Shown here piece after piece: positions 8,167-16,185 of a stretch of DNA of 64,000 bases. Both the position numbers and the translations under genes were made by a program. The notes under the pieces are model-generated. The model was not told where the DNA came from, made no database searches, and saw only the letters and a program-made list of their open reading frames with translations. This DNA is from Pseudopelobacter sp964542535. Its GTDB lineage: Bacteria > Desulfobacterota > Desulfuromonadia > Geobacterales > Pseudopelobacteraceae. Numbering within the stretch: the stretch's first letter is position 1; each line of letters opens with the position of its first letter. Where the stretch lies: contig CAZIUE010000010.1 of NCBI GenBank assembly GCA_964542535.1, positions 1 to 64,000 on the forward strand. The letters run 5' to 3'.

Positions 8167-9273
8167 TCAGCCAAAGACCAGCATGGTGGCGGTCTGGTTG
8201 ATGTGGCCGATGAATTGCTCCCCATAGGTGCCCAGACCGGCGGTGGGCACGTCCTTGAACAGCGCCCCGTACTGCTCGGCCAGGCCGTTCTGCTCAAGTT
8301 CCTGAACCCGCATGATGCAGTTGAAGCTTATCACCCCCGAGAGCCGTCCCAGCTTTCGGCGCGCCTCGTCCAGGGCAGCGCGGGTGTCGGCGATGATGTC
8401 GGTGGCCTCCAGGAGCGAGAGTTCCATTCCCTCCCTGATGCCGCAGTAGAAGAGCATGCCGTTCCCCTGGATGCGCTGGGGGCTGCGCACAAAGGGAACG
8501 CCGTCGATGATCAGCCCCAGGGGGTTATGCTTCAGGTGGCGCGAAGCCTCCTCCAGGGTAATGCCCAGGGCTTCGGCATAGGCCTGGGCGGCCGGCTTGC
8601 CGTTGAAGCTGATCACCTCGCGGGCCTCTTCGTTGGCCTCGGTCACCAGCAGGGTGCGGTCCAGCGGCACGAAGCTCTGGGTCTTGACGAAGGTGAAGGG
8701 GAGCGTCGGCCGCAACAGTGCCAGCACCGCGGCATTGGTGTAGGCCCTGCCGTTGGCGAAGACCTGGGTCTGCCTGAACTGGAAGTCATCGCCGGCCGAG
8801 CCGCCGATAAAGTTGACCATGGTCAGGTCGCCAATGCGGTCCATGAGCGCTTCTTCCCTGCGGCACAACCCGTCCACCAGTACGATGCCCACGTGGCGGG
8901 CCGGGTCCAGGTCGTGGGTGGAGATGCCGTAATACTCCTGGAAGGCGTTGAAGGCGGCATCCACGTCCATGCCGTTGCGCACCTCCTCCACCACGCGGAC
9001 GCAGACGTCTCCCATGGCTTCACGGGAAAAGGCCAACGCCGTTATGGCGCCGTTCAGCATCCTGCCAGTGGTGAGTTCTCCGGCCGACGAGCAGCCGAAG
9101 ACCGTTGCGCCGGGAAAGGCACTAGCCATTGCCGCGCTGACCGCTGTTCCCTCGAAGAGCGGGGAGGCGAAGAATAGCACCAGAGCCGGTTCGAATCCGG
9201 CCAGGGCGGCCGTGATCGTCGCGACGGCGCCATCAAGGGGCTGGTGTTCCGCGGATGCGTTTCGTATCGTCAT
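8167..9273 (-). CDS. FIST N and C domain sensory protein
   Basis: 368 residues from an ATG at 9273 with AAAGGAG six nt upstream. The N-terminal half matches the FIST N domain (FFASPLFEG, GCSSAGE) and the C-terminal half FIST_C (GLIIDGVPFVRSP, FYCGIREGMEL, FNCIMRV). FIST proteins are thought to bind small ligands, possibly amino acids, and are found beside or fused to chemotaxis and nucleotide-signalling modules. No membrane segment is visible, so it is probably cytoplasmic. The MCP gene starts 31 nt downstream and the 63-residue gene ends 55 nt upstream, suggesting one transcript. Family call is firm. Ligand unknown. Confidence 0.88.
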   Translation of the reverse strand: MTIRNASAEHQPLDGAVATITAALAGFEPALVLFFASPLFEGTAVSAAMASAFPGATVFGCSSAGELTTGRMLNGAITALAFSREAMGDVCVRVVEEVRNGMDVDAAFNAFQEYYGISTHDLDPARHVGIVLVDGLCRREEALMDRIGDLTMVNFIGGSAGDDFQFRQTQVFANGRAYTNAAVLALLRPTLPFTFVKTQSFVPLDRTLLVTEANEEAREVISFNGKPAAQAYAEALGITLEEASRHLKHNPLGLIIDGVPFVRSPQRIQGNGMLFYCGIREGMELSLLEATDIIADTRAALDEARRKLGRLSGVISFNCIMRVQELEQNGLAEQYGALFKDVPTAGLGTYGEQFIGHINQTATMLVFG

Positions 9274-9328
9274 GGATAACTCCTTTCCGGGGAGAACTGG
9301 CTGGGCACGGAGTGGATGGCGCGGATCA

Positions 9329-9520
9329 TCAGGAGCAGGTCTTGATGATCCCCTCCAGTATGGAAACGATCTTGGGATCGTCTTCCGATGTCTCCGTATA
9401 CCTGTTGGGGTCAACCCCCTTGAGCATCAGCTTGGTGCGGACCACGCCCACCAGTTCCGGGTTGTGTCTGGTGCGCTGTTCGATAATCATGTCGATCATC
9501 TGTTTGATTTTTCCGGCCAT
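9329..9520 (-). CDS. small conserved-looking hypothetical protein ahead of FIST-MCP
   Basis: 63 residues from an ATG at 9520 preceded by AAAGGAG. The protein is mostly helical and mixed charge, with no Cys, membrane segment or signal peptide (it begins MAGKIKQMIDMII and ends GIIKTCS). I do not recognise a family. Its ribosome site and its position immediately before FIST and MCP argue that it is real and cotranscribed with them. The same frame is open far upstream, antisense-like within the M15 gene, but that part has no start signal. A role in the same signalling pathway is only inferred from position. Confidence 0.65.
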   Translation of the reverse strand: MAGKIKQMIDMIIEQRTRHNPELVGVVRTKLMLKGVDPNRYTETSEDDPKIVSILEGIIKTCS

Positions 9521-9678
9521 GCCTGGACTCCTTTCGAAAGGCTGCCCGCGGAGAAACTGGAACAGGTGGCGTGTCATCGCCTCTGCCGTTGAGCGGTGCG
9601 CCGGGAGGGCGGGTGGGCGTCTCGGGGGCGACTGTGAAGGAGCATACCATATGCCGGGCTGCATTTCCCGGCCCGACC

Positions 9679-10494
9679 TCACAGCCGTGCCGCCTGCACA
9701 TGCATCCAGTCGTAGTTTCTGCTGCGCCCCAGGCTCATCCACCCCTCCTCTTCCCAGAAGCGCCACCAGGAGGCGTACTCCGGTCGGCTGAATGCGGCTC
9801 GGTCGCGGCCCCACTTCAGCTGGTTGCGTTCGGGGTCGTAGTCGATGGCGATTCCCCAGGAGTGCATGGACCAGCTGCTGCCGCCGCGCATCCTGCGCAC
9901 GTTGAGGCAGCCTCCCCAGCGGTCCAGGCGCAGTTCCCTGATCCGCTCCATGCCGTAGTGGTCGAACACGTTGGTCAGCACCTTCCGGGCGCTGTCGCGG
10001 ACCCGGGCATGGCAGGCAAAGCTGGTGATGGTCTGGCGCAGATTCCAGGCCACGCGGTGGGGATAGGGAAGGGACAGGCTGACCTGCTGCGTTCCCACCG
10101 TTCCGTAGAAGGAGATCAGCTCTCCCTCGCTCTGGACCGGCCAGTTGTGGGGATTTGAGGCGAGCGGGGTGTCGTCGCGCCAGGGGAGCGGCATCTCGCC
10201 GCCGGCCAGAAGAGCCGCCAGGGTTTCGTGGGCGTAGTCGGTCTGCGGCCCCCACCAGCCATCGATCGCGCCGGCGTCGATGCCCCGCTCCACGCAGGCC
10301 AGTTGCAGGTAGGCCACCGCCCGACGTGTAGCCGGCCACTCCTGCCATCCGGTGGGCAGGGCGCGGCCGCGCCGGAGCAGGGCGGTGGTCACCGCGGCGC
10401 TGGTGGCGGGTCCCAGGCGCCCGTCCAGGGCGCCGGGAGCGCACCCTTCGGTGGTGAGGCACTGCTGTATCAGTCGAATCGCTGCCGTTTTCAT
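9679..10494 (-). CDS. M15-type D-Ala-D-Ala peptidase with two peptidoglycan-binding-like repeats
   Basis: 271 residues from an ATG at 10494 behind AGGAGG. Residues 1-40 and 56-95 each look like a peptidoglycan-binding module (GALDGRLGPAT and GAIDGWWGPQT). The C-terminal half carries the M15/VanY zinc motif: H211 and D218 in SMHSWGIAIDYD, and H265 in WMHV. Such enzymes cut peptide bridges in peptidoglycan and occur as phage endolysins or cell-wall carboxypeptidases. No signal peptide is visible, as in many endolysins. It lies 83 nt downstream of a GH19 gene, making a pair of murein hydrolases. No holin, spanin or phage structural genes are nearby. A weak hairpin (9653-9672) follows the stop. 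Confidence 0.82.
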   Translation of the reverse strand: MKTAAIRLIQQCLTTEGCAPGALDGRLGPATSAAVTTALLRRGRALPTGWQEWPATRRAVAYLQLACVERGIDAGAIDGWWGPQTDYAHETLAALLAGGEMPLPWRDDTPLASNPHNWPVQSEGELISFYGTVGTQQVSLSLPYPHRVAWNLRQTITSFACHARVRDSARKVLTNVFDHYGMERIRELRLDRWGGCLNVRRMRGGSSWSMHSWGIAIDYDPERNQLKWGRDRAAFSRPEYASWWRFWEEEGWMSLGRSRNYDWMHVQAARL

Positions 10495-10577
10495 GGACCC
10501 CCTCCTGCCGCGGACCTATGGTGTCGTTTTCCCCGGGGAACGGGGCGGTTGCGCGGTCGATACCGTTTCGTGCACGT

Positions 10578-11213
10578 TCAGGACAGGACCTGGACGGCCC
10601 GTTTCCATAGGGCCAGGCGCTCTTTCAGGCCGACGGTGCCGCCGTTGATGCGGCGGGTGATGGCGATGAAGTCCTCGGTGTCGTCATCGGTGGCGCGGTT
10701 GTCCGTCAGCGGATTCAGGCCGTGGGACTCCCAGAACCAGGCCGCCGAAAGGGCGGCAGGCTCCGGCTGCTCCAGAATGTCGGGCGCCTGTTCCAGGTCG
10801 AGGCCGATGCCCCGCCCCGCGGCGCGGTAGTTGCTCCGGCCGGTGAGTTGGATCAGGCCCCGTCCCCGGAAGCGCCAGCCATCGCCGCTGGCTTCGTTGC
10901 CGTTGCCCAGTCTGTCGGCGTAGACCAGATTGGCGAGCCGCTGGGGGTTCTTCTCGTAGGCGCGCGCCCTCTCCAGGGTGGGGAAACGTTTGGGCCAGAC
11001 CTGCATGAGCCGTTTCGCAGAATAGTTCAGGTTTTCCGTGAGCCGGGTGAGCTGTCCCGATTCATGGGCGACCTGGGCCAGGAACGCGGCCATGCGAGGG
11101 GGACTGTCGATGTGGAAGCGGGACATGGCCCGGTTCAGGGCCGTGCTCCAGAGGCCCGGGTTCGGGCAGGCCGGCATGATGGCAGCCAGCTGCTGTTCGG
11201 TCAGAGTGGGCAT
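10578..11213 (-). CDS. glycoside hydrolase family 19 (endolysin/chitinase-like)
   Basis: 211 residues from an ATG at 11213 with GAGG upstream. The GH19 signature is clear: AFLAQVAHESG with catalytic Glu51, then TENLNYSAKRLMQVWPKRF with Glu60, and GRGLIQLTGRSNY. In bacteria this family usually cleaves peptidoglycan glycan strands or chitin and is common in phage lysis cassettes. There is no signal peptide. With the M15 peptidase downstream it could cut both glycan and peptide. The two genes may be a phage remnant or a recruited lysis pair; the neighbours are all chromosomal. Confidence 0.88.
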   Translation of the reverse strand: MPTLTEQQLAAIMPACPNPGLWSTALNRAMSRFHIDSPPRMAAFLAQVAHESGQLTRLTENLNYSAKRLMQVWPKRFPTLERARAYEKNPQRLANLVYADRLGNGNEASGDGWRFRGRGLIQLTGRSNYRAAGRGIGLDLEQAPDILEQPEPAALSAAWFWESHGLNPLTDNRATDDDTEDFIAITRRINGGTVGLKERLALWKRAVQVLS

Positions 11214-11292
11214 GGCATAACCTCGGGGTGGGAATGGAAATCGGGTGCCGTAGTCGCAACCAGGGGTAAAACGGTGTGATTACGACCTGATA

Positions 11293-11320
11293 ACTGTAGC
11301 GCAAAAACGGCGGCGGGCAA
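11293..11320 (-). promoter_or_regulatory. possible promoter for the GH19-M15 run
   Basis: Minus strand: TTGCCC (11315-11320), 16-nt spacer, TACAGT (11293-11298), about 80 nt upstream of the GH19 start. Both hexamers are only partial matches. Confidence 0.35.
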
Positions 11321-11374
11321 GGGGGGAGCGGCGGACGAACTGAGCTGGCGGGATGGCATCCGGCCCGGGAGCGG

Positions 11375-12256
11375 TCAGTAGTACTCCTCGCTGTAGCAGG
11401 GGACCGTGTCGAAGAAGCCGGGAACGGTTCTGGCGCGGGCGATGGCCCGCTCCACGTCGTCGATCAGCCGCTGCCGGTCTTTGGGGTAGCTGCCCGCCAG
11501 GTTGAGGAAGTTGGAGACGTGGTTGGAGCGCAGGACGGTATGGTCAGGGTGCAGCCCAAGCAGGACGTCGCGGGCCTCCAGCATCAGCTCGCCATGGCTG
11601 CAACGGTCCAGGGAAGCGACGAACTCCTCGTTGTGGCGATGGAAAAGGGTCAGCAACGAAAAGTACTCCGGGTTGACCCGGTTGACCCATTGGGCCGTGG
11701 CCCGGGCGTGCTCCCGGCTGCGAACCCGGCCGGCCAGGCCGAGGATGGCGGTGACGGAGAGTTTCATGCCCGCGGCGCGTGCCATGGCGGCCAGTTCGGC
11801 CATTTCCGCCGCGCTGTACCCCTTGTTGATGGCCGCCAGGGTGGCGTCGTCCCCCGACTCCAGCCCCAGGTAGAGCATGGCCAGGCGTTTTTCCCGCAAC
11901 AGGGCCAGCTGGGCCGTGTCCTTTGTGGTCAGGCTGCGGGGCGAGGCGTAGCTGCCGACGCGGGTCAGGCCGGGGAATGCTGCCGCCAGGCGGTCCAGGA
12001 TTCTCACCAGGCCGTCGAAGGGGTAGACCAGGGCGTCGCCATCGGCCAGGAAGACCCGTTGCACCCGGGCGCGGTCCCTGGGCGGGATGGCTTCGATCTC
12101 CGCCAGAATTTCCTCCACCGGGCGGATGCGGAACTCCTTTCCCTTGTACATGCCGCAGAAGGCGCACTGCCTCTGGGAACAGCCGATGGTGATCTGGAAG
12201 ATCAGACTGCGGGCCTCGCTGGGGGGCCGGAAGAGCGGTTCGACGTATCGGGGCAT
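11375..12256 (-). CDS. radical SAM protein with CX4CX2C cluster motif
   Basis: 293 residues, ATG at 12256. The cluster motif is C26-x4-C31-x2-C34 (GCSQRQCAFC), one residue longer between the first two cysteines than the classical CX3CX2C. Downstream barrel elements are standard: FLADGDAL, YLGLESGDD and SVTAILGLAG. I recognise this as the elongator/HemN-like COG1032-type group. The substrate is not known. The upstream gene encodes a Cys-cluster protein and ends 49 nt before this start, with a long palindrome between. The two could be cotranscribed and share a metal or metallo-cofactor theme, which is inference. Confidence 0.87.
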   Translation of the reverse strand: MPRYVEPLFRPPSEARSLIFQITIGCSQRQCAFCGMYKGKEFRIRPVEEILAEIEAIPPRDRARVQRVFLADGDALVYPFDGLVRILDRLAAAFPGLTRVGSYASPRSLTTKDTAQLALLREKRLAMLYLGLESGDDATLAAINKGYSAAEMAELAAMARAAGMKLSVTAILGLAGRVRSREHARATAQWVNRVNPEYFSLLTLFHRHNEEFVASLDRCSHGELMLEARDVLLGLHPDHTVLRSNHVSNFLNLAGSYPKDRQRLIDDVERAIARARTVPGFFDTVPCYSEEYY

Positions 12257-12279
12257 GCGGTCTCCTCAGGTGGTTTCAA

Positions 12280-12306
12280 ACTCGTGACTGGTGACCAGCC
12301 ACGAGT
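12280..12306. repeat. 27-nt near-perfect palindrome between two minus-strand genes
   Basis: ACTCGTG (12280-12286) and CACGAGT (12300-12306) form the outer arms, and CTGG/CCAG the inner arms. It starts at the stop codon of the Cys-cluster gene and ends before the radical SAM gene. On the minus strand it is followed by only TTT, so it would be an attenuator or processing hairpin rather than a full terminator. Confidence 0.6.
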
Positions 12307-12569
12307 CACGGCCTGTGCGGCCGTGTCTCCTGTTCCAGAAAGGTCAGGCGCTCCAGTGCCTCGCCGCTGTCGGCTCCGCACATCTCCGGGCTGGGCCGCA
12401 GGGAGGCGCAGACCGCCGGACGCTCGTTTCTCCCGAACAGGGCGCAGCGGTTGTCCCTGGTCAGCTGGGCGCAGCGTATCCCGGCCGGCTTGCCCTCGGG
12501 CATGCCCGGAATGGGAGACGATATGGAGGGGGCGATGCAGCAGGCCGCGCATCCGACACGGCAGTTCAT
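12306..12569 (-). CDS. YkgJ-type cysteine cluster protein
   Basis: 87 residues from an ATG at 12569 behind GGGAGAG. A longer frame exists upstream but has no start signal. The N-terminal CxxxCxxCC (C3, C7, C10, C11) and the later spaced cysteines (IRC, RCALF, AVCASL, EMCG) match the YkgJ/UPF0153 family, thought to bind zinc or an iron-sulfur cluster. The family's function is not established. Soluble, no signal peptide. It precedes a radical SAM gene on the same strand. Confidence 0.85.
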   Translation of the reverse strand: MNCRVGCAACCIAPSISSPIPGMPEGKPAGIRCAQLTRDNRCALFGRNERPAVCASLRPSPEMCGADSGEALERLTFLEQETRPHRP

Positions 12570-12745
12570 GGGTGTTCTCTCCCGGCGCCAGGTTCGTTCG
12601 TGGCGTTGAATCATAGCCGTTCCCGCCCCCGGGTCGCCAGCTTTTTCTTTGCACCGGGAGGGACGGTGCCGCGCGGCGCACTCTTCCTTTTCTGCCCGGA
12701 CAATCGGTGCTACACTGCACCCCGCTGTTCAAGGAGGAAACAGGG

Positions 12746-13894
12746 ATGAAACAACGTATCAAGCTGTTGCGCGAGTTTTCCGTACCGCTGGTTGCCGGGG
12801 TTGTCCTGGCTCTCGCATGGGCCAACCTGGATGCAGCCGGCTATCAGGCCTTCATTGCCACCCCCTTCTGGGGGGAGCTCTCCTTTTACTTCGTCTCCAA
12901 CGAGTTGTTCATGACCCTCTTTTTCGGCATCGCCGCCGTGGAGATCACCCAGAGCTGCATGCCCGGCGGCGACCTGAATCCCCTCTCCCGGGCGGTCAAC
13001 CCCCTGTTCGGCACTCTGGGGGGAGTACTGGGACCGGTGCTGCTCTATCTGGGGCTGAACAGCCTGGTGGGACTGCCCGAGTTGCGCAACGGCTGGGGGA
13101 TTCCCACTGCCACCGACATCGCTCTGGCCTGGCTGGCTGCGCGCGCGGTCTTCGGCCCCGGGCATCCGGCGGTTTCCTACCTGCTGCTGCTGGCGGTGGC
13201 CGACGACGCCATCGGGCTGGCCATCATTGCCCTCTTCTATCCCGATCCCGGCCATCCGGTGGCGCCGGCCTGGTTGCTGCTCACCTGTCTGGGCATGCTG
13301 CTCGCCTGGGGATTGCGCACAAAACGCGCGACCAGCTACTGGCCCTACATCCTGCTGGGGGGCGGTCTGAGCTGGTGGGGGCTGCACCGGGCCCATCTGC
13401 ACCCGGCCCTGGCGCTGGTGTTCATCGTCCCTTTCCTGCCGTCCCGCGTGCGGGAGAGCGGACACCTCTTCGACGACGACCCGGGCGATCGTTCTCCCCT
13501 GGCACGGTTCGAGCATGAGTGGAAGGCGGTTGTGGATTTCGGCCTGTTCCTGTTCGGTCTGGCCAACGCCGGCGTGGCGTTTGCCAGCATCGGCACGGTG
13601 ACCTGGCTGGTGCTGTTCTCGCTGCTGCTGGGAAAGACGGCCGGTATCTTTGGCTTCGGCATGCTGGCGGAACGCTTCGGCTTCAGGCGGCCGCGGGGGA
13701 TGAAGCGGCGCGACCTGCTGGTGGCGGGGGTCGTTGCCGGGACCGGCTTTACCGTGGCCCTGTTCGTCTCCGGCTCTGCCTTTTCCGATCCGGTGATCCA
13801 GGGGGCAGCCAAGATGGGAGCCATGTTCAGTCTGACGGCGGCACTGCTCGGCCTGTTGCTGGGGCACCTGCTGCGCATACGAAAGGTGTACTAA
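12746..13894 (+). CDS. nhaA: Na+/H+ antiporter NhaA
   Basis: 382 residues, near the usual NhaA length, from an ATG at 12746 behind AAGGAGG. There are about 12 hydrophobic segments. The key transport residues are present: Asp124 in GIPTATDIAL (E. coli D133) and the Asp153-Asp154 pair in VADDAIGLAII (E. coli D163/D164). It exports Na+ in exchange for protons across the inner membrane, supporting pH and salt homeostasis. The amidotransferase gene begins 1 nt after its stop, so the two are translationally close. Confidence 0.95.
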   Translation: MKQRIKLLREFSVPLVAGVVLALAWANLDAAGYQAFIATPFWGELSFYFVSNELFMTLFFGIAAVEITQSCMPGGDLNPLSRAVNPLFGTLGGVLGPVLLYLGLNSLVGLPELRNGWGIPTATDIALAWLAARAVFGPGHPAVSYLLLLAVADDAIGLAIIALFYPDPGHPVAPAWLLLTCLGMLLAWGLRTKRATSYWPYILLGGGLSWWGLHRAHLHPALALVFIVPFLPSRVRESGHLFDDDPGDRSPLARFEHEWKAVVDFGLFLFGLANAGVAFASIGTVTWLVLFSLLLGKTAGIFGFGMLAERFGFRRPRGMKRRDLLVAGVVAGTGFTVALFVSGSAFSDPVIQGAAKMGAMFSLTAALLGLLLGHLLRIRKVY

Positions 13895-13895
13895 T

Positions 13896-14603
13896 ATGAT
13901 TCATATCATTCAGAACGACCGGGAGGTTCCGGCGGGGCTGGTTGCGGACGAACTGCGCCGCCAGGGACTGGAGTCGCGCCTCATTGCCCTGCACAATGGC
14001 GAGGCACTGCCCGAATTGTCGGCATGCTCGGCGCTGATCGTCCTGGGGGGGAGCATGGGGGCCGCCGATGACCGGCGCCACCCCGTTCTGGCGGAGCTGA
14101 GGCGGATCATGGCCCGGGCGGTGGCGGAAGACGTCCCTTGTCTGGGGATCTGCCTGGGGGCCCAGCTCCTCTCCCTGGCGCTGGGTGGCGAGCTGCATTC
14201 CGGTCGCGACGGGGAAAAGGGAACCTATTCCATCACGCTTACCGACGAGGGGAGGGGGGACCGGCTGTTCCAGGGGGTGGGGCAGAGCTTCATCAGCTTC
14301 CAATGGCATGACGACAGCTTCTCCATCCCGCCGGGAGGAACCAGGCTGGCCTTCACCGGGACCTGTCACAACCAGGCCTTCAGGGTCGGCCGGCGGGCCT
14401 GGGGGGTGCAGTTCCACCCCGAGGTGAACCGGGACCTGGTGGCGACATGGAGCTCCTGGACCCCGGAGGCCGCCGCCCGCGGCGGGGAGTTCGTGGCCGC
14501 CTTCCGGGAGTGGGAGGAGGACTATTTCCGGGTCGGCCGGCAGCTGGTGGAAAACTTCGCGCGCATCGCGGAGCTGATGCCCACTCCCTGCCGGAGTGTT
14601 TGA
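13896..14603 (+). CDS. class I glutamine amidotransferase-like protein (GMP synthase-like)
   Basis: 235 residues, starting 1 nt after the nhaA stop with GAAAGG inside the nhaA end. The GATase triad is intact: nucleophile Cys86 in CLGICLGAQ, then His174 and Glu176 in QFHPEV. Stand-alone members of this GuaA-like family hydrolyse gamma-glutamyl compounds or amidate small substrates. No synthetase partner is adjacent, so the acceptor is unknown. The 187-nt convergent gap after it (14604-14790) holds short GGATAC direct repeats and an inverted CCACGGATAC-type echo but no gene. Confidence 0.85.
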   Translation: MIHIIQNDREVPAGLVADELRRQGLESRLIALHNGEALPELSACSALIVLGGSMGAADDRRHPVLAELRRIMARAVAEDVPCLGICLGAQLLSLALGGELHSGRDGEKGTYSITLTDEGRGDRLFQGVGQSFISFQWHDDSFSIPPGGTRLAFTGTCHNQAFRVGRRAWGVQFHPEVNRDLVATWSSWTPEAAARGGEFVAAFREWEEDYFRVGRQLVENFARIAELMPTPCRSV

Positions 14604-14790
14604 TCTGTCAACAAACAGTTGCAGCCTGGATACAGGGGATACCCACGGATACAACCAAGAGAACCGGACAGAACGCTTTTTATCGTCAGACGTGCCGCTT
14701 TTTCGCATGCCATCGTATCGATCTGTCCGTGTGTATCCGTAGCCTCCGTGGTTATCTACCTTTTTTTTGGGGGGGGCTGGGTTCGGCTGC

Positions 14791-15750
14791 TCATGGCTGC
14801 CACAGGTACATGAAACTCCCGCCGAAGGTGCCGTTACCGCCGGCCAGCATGCCGGCCACCCCCCCTTTCGACTCCCTGCCGTCGTAGATGCTCCCCAGGT
14901 AGGTGCCGGGACGGTAGTAGCCGATCACCCGCGCCCGCTCGTCACCGATCAGCTTCCTCATGTCGGCGATGGCGTTGTCCAGATAGCCGGTGGCGTCGAT
15001 CAGCCCCGCCTGCTGGGCCTGGTGGGCGGTGAAGATGCGGCCGTCGGCCAGCCTGGCCAGTTCGCCCCGGGAGAGCCTGTTGCCCGGACGGTGCATGAGC
15101 ACGTCCAGGAACCGGCCGTGCAGCTGGTCGATGATCTCCCGGGCCAGCTTTTCCTCTTCGGCGGTTGCCCTACGGAAGGGGGAAAAGATATCCTTCTTGT
15201 CCCCCGACTTGACCGTCTGCTCCTCCACTCCCAGCTTGCCCATGAGGCCGGCCAGATTGAATTTCATCAGGATCACGCCGATGCTGCCGGTGATGGCGGT
15301 GGGATGGGCGATGATCCGGTCTGCCGCCGCGGCCGCGTAGTAGGCTCCCGAAGCCCCCACCCCGGTGATGCAGGCATGCACCGGAATTCCCCGCCGCTTC
15401 TTGAATTCGGAAAGGTCGTGGTGGATGATGTCGCTGGCGGTTACGCTGCCGCCGGGAGAGTCGATGCGCAGGATCAGGCCACTGATCCTGTCGTCCTTCT
15501 CCGCCTTCAGCAGGGCTTCACGGACCCGGGAGACCGTCGAGGGGGTATCGCCTCCCATCAGCCCCGGTTTCTCCTGTTCGGAGATGGCGCCGCTGATGTC
15601 CACCAGCAGGATCTTCCGGGAACCGTCTCCCTCCAGCACCCGTTCCACCAGCGGGCTGGGCTGGCGGGAAAGGGGAACGGTGACAAAGGCGCAGCCGGAG
15701 ATGATTGTAAGGGCGGACAGGGTCAGAACCAGATGACGGAGACGGCTCAT
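14791..15750 (-). CDS. sppA: signal peptide peptidase SppA (S49), lipoprotein form
   Basis: 319 residues, a short-form SppA. The N-terminus has a lipobox (IISGC, Cys20), so it is probably a lipid-anchored periplasmic protein rather than a transmembrane one. The S49 core shows RIDSPGGSV, the nucleophile Ser134 in GASGAYY, and Lys186 in KKDIFSP; the 52-residue separation equals that in B. subtilis SppA (S147/K199). It degrades leftover signal peptides or misplaced membrane proteins. The start ATGA overlaps the stop of the NUDIX gene by 4 nt, so translation is coupled. Confidence 0.92.
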   Translation of the reverse strand: MSRLRHLVLTLSALTIISGCAFVTVPLSRQPSPLVERVLEGDGSRKILLVDISGAISEQEKPGLMGGDTPSTVSRVREALLKAEKDDRISGLILRIDSPGGSVTASDIIHHDLSEFKKRRGIPVHACITGVGASGAYYAAAAADRIIAHPTAITGSIGVILMKFNLAGLMGKLGVEEQTVKSGDKKDIFSPFRRATAEEEKLAREIIDQLHGRFLDVLMHRPGNRLSRGELARLADGRIFTAHQAQQAGLIDATGYLDNAIADMRKLIGDERARVIGYYRPGTYLGSIYDGRESKGGVAGMLAGGNGTFGGSFMYLWQP

Positions 15751-16181
15751 GCGGACCTCGTTTCAGGGGGATGGTTTCGTCGTGCCAGGTACTGTTCCAG
15801 GATCGGGCCGTCGGCGGCGGCCCATTCGAGGGTGGGAAGCTGCTCCGGCTCCAGCCAGGCGATGGCGGCATGTTCGCGCAGGCTGATCCGGTCGTTGCCC
15901 ATGACGCAGACGAAGGGATGGAGGGTCACGGTGAAGGAGGGGTAGTCGTGGGTAACCGGTTCCAGGGCTGCCCCCGGGGAGACGCGAATGTCCAGCTCCT
16001 CCAGCAGTTCGCGTCTCAGGCACTGGCGGGGGGTCTCGCCCGGTTCCAGCTTGCCTCCGGGAAACTCCCAGACCAGCGGCATGCTCATGGCCGCGCCGCG
16101 CCGGGCGGCCAGCACCAAGCCGTCCCGTTCGATGATGGCGCAGGCCACCTGGATATGGGGGCGGGCGGCAATGGGGGACAT
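15747..16181 (-). CDS. mutT: NUDIX hydrolase, MutT-like 8-oxo-dGTP diphosphatase
   Basis: 144 residues. A complete Nudix box (GX5EX7REUXEEXGU-type: GGKLEPGET...RRELLEEL) spans about residues 42-64. Length and start (HIQVACAIIERDGLVLAARR) match MutT, which removes oxidised dGTP. The gene starts 4 nt after the VKOR-fusion stop and overlaps sppA by 4 nt. The three form a tight operon, although the partners are envelope proteins. MutT specificity versus another NUDIX substrate is inferred. Confidence 0.88.
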   Translation of the reverse strand: MSPIAARPHIQVACAIIERDGLVLAARRGAAMSMPLVWEFPGGKLEPGETPRQCLRRELLEELDIRVSPGAALEPVTHDYPSFTVTLHPFVCVMGNDRISLREHAAIAWLEPEQLPTLEWAAADGPILEQYLARRNHPPETRSA

Positions 16182-16185
16182 GGGG

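Noticed and set aside
9180..9205. GGTTCGAATCC, like a tRNA T-loop
   Set aside because: It lies in frame inside the FIST gene, with no acceptor or anticodon stem at the right distances.
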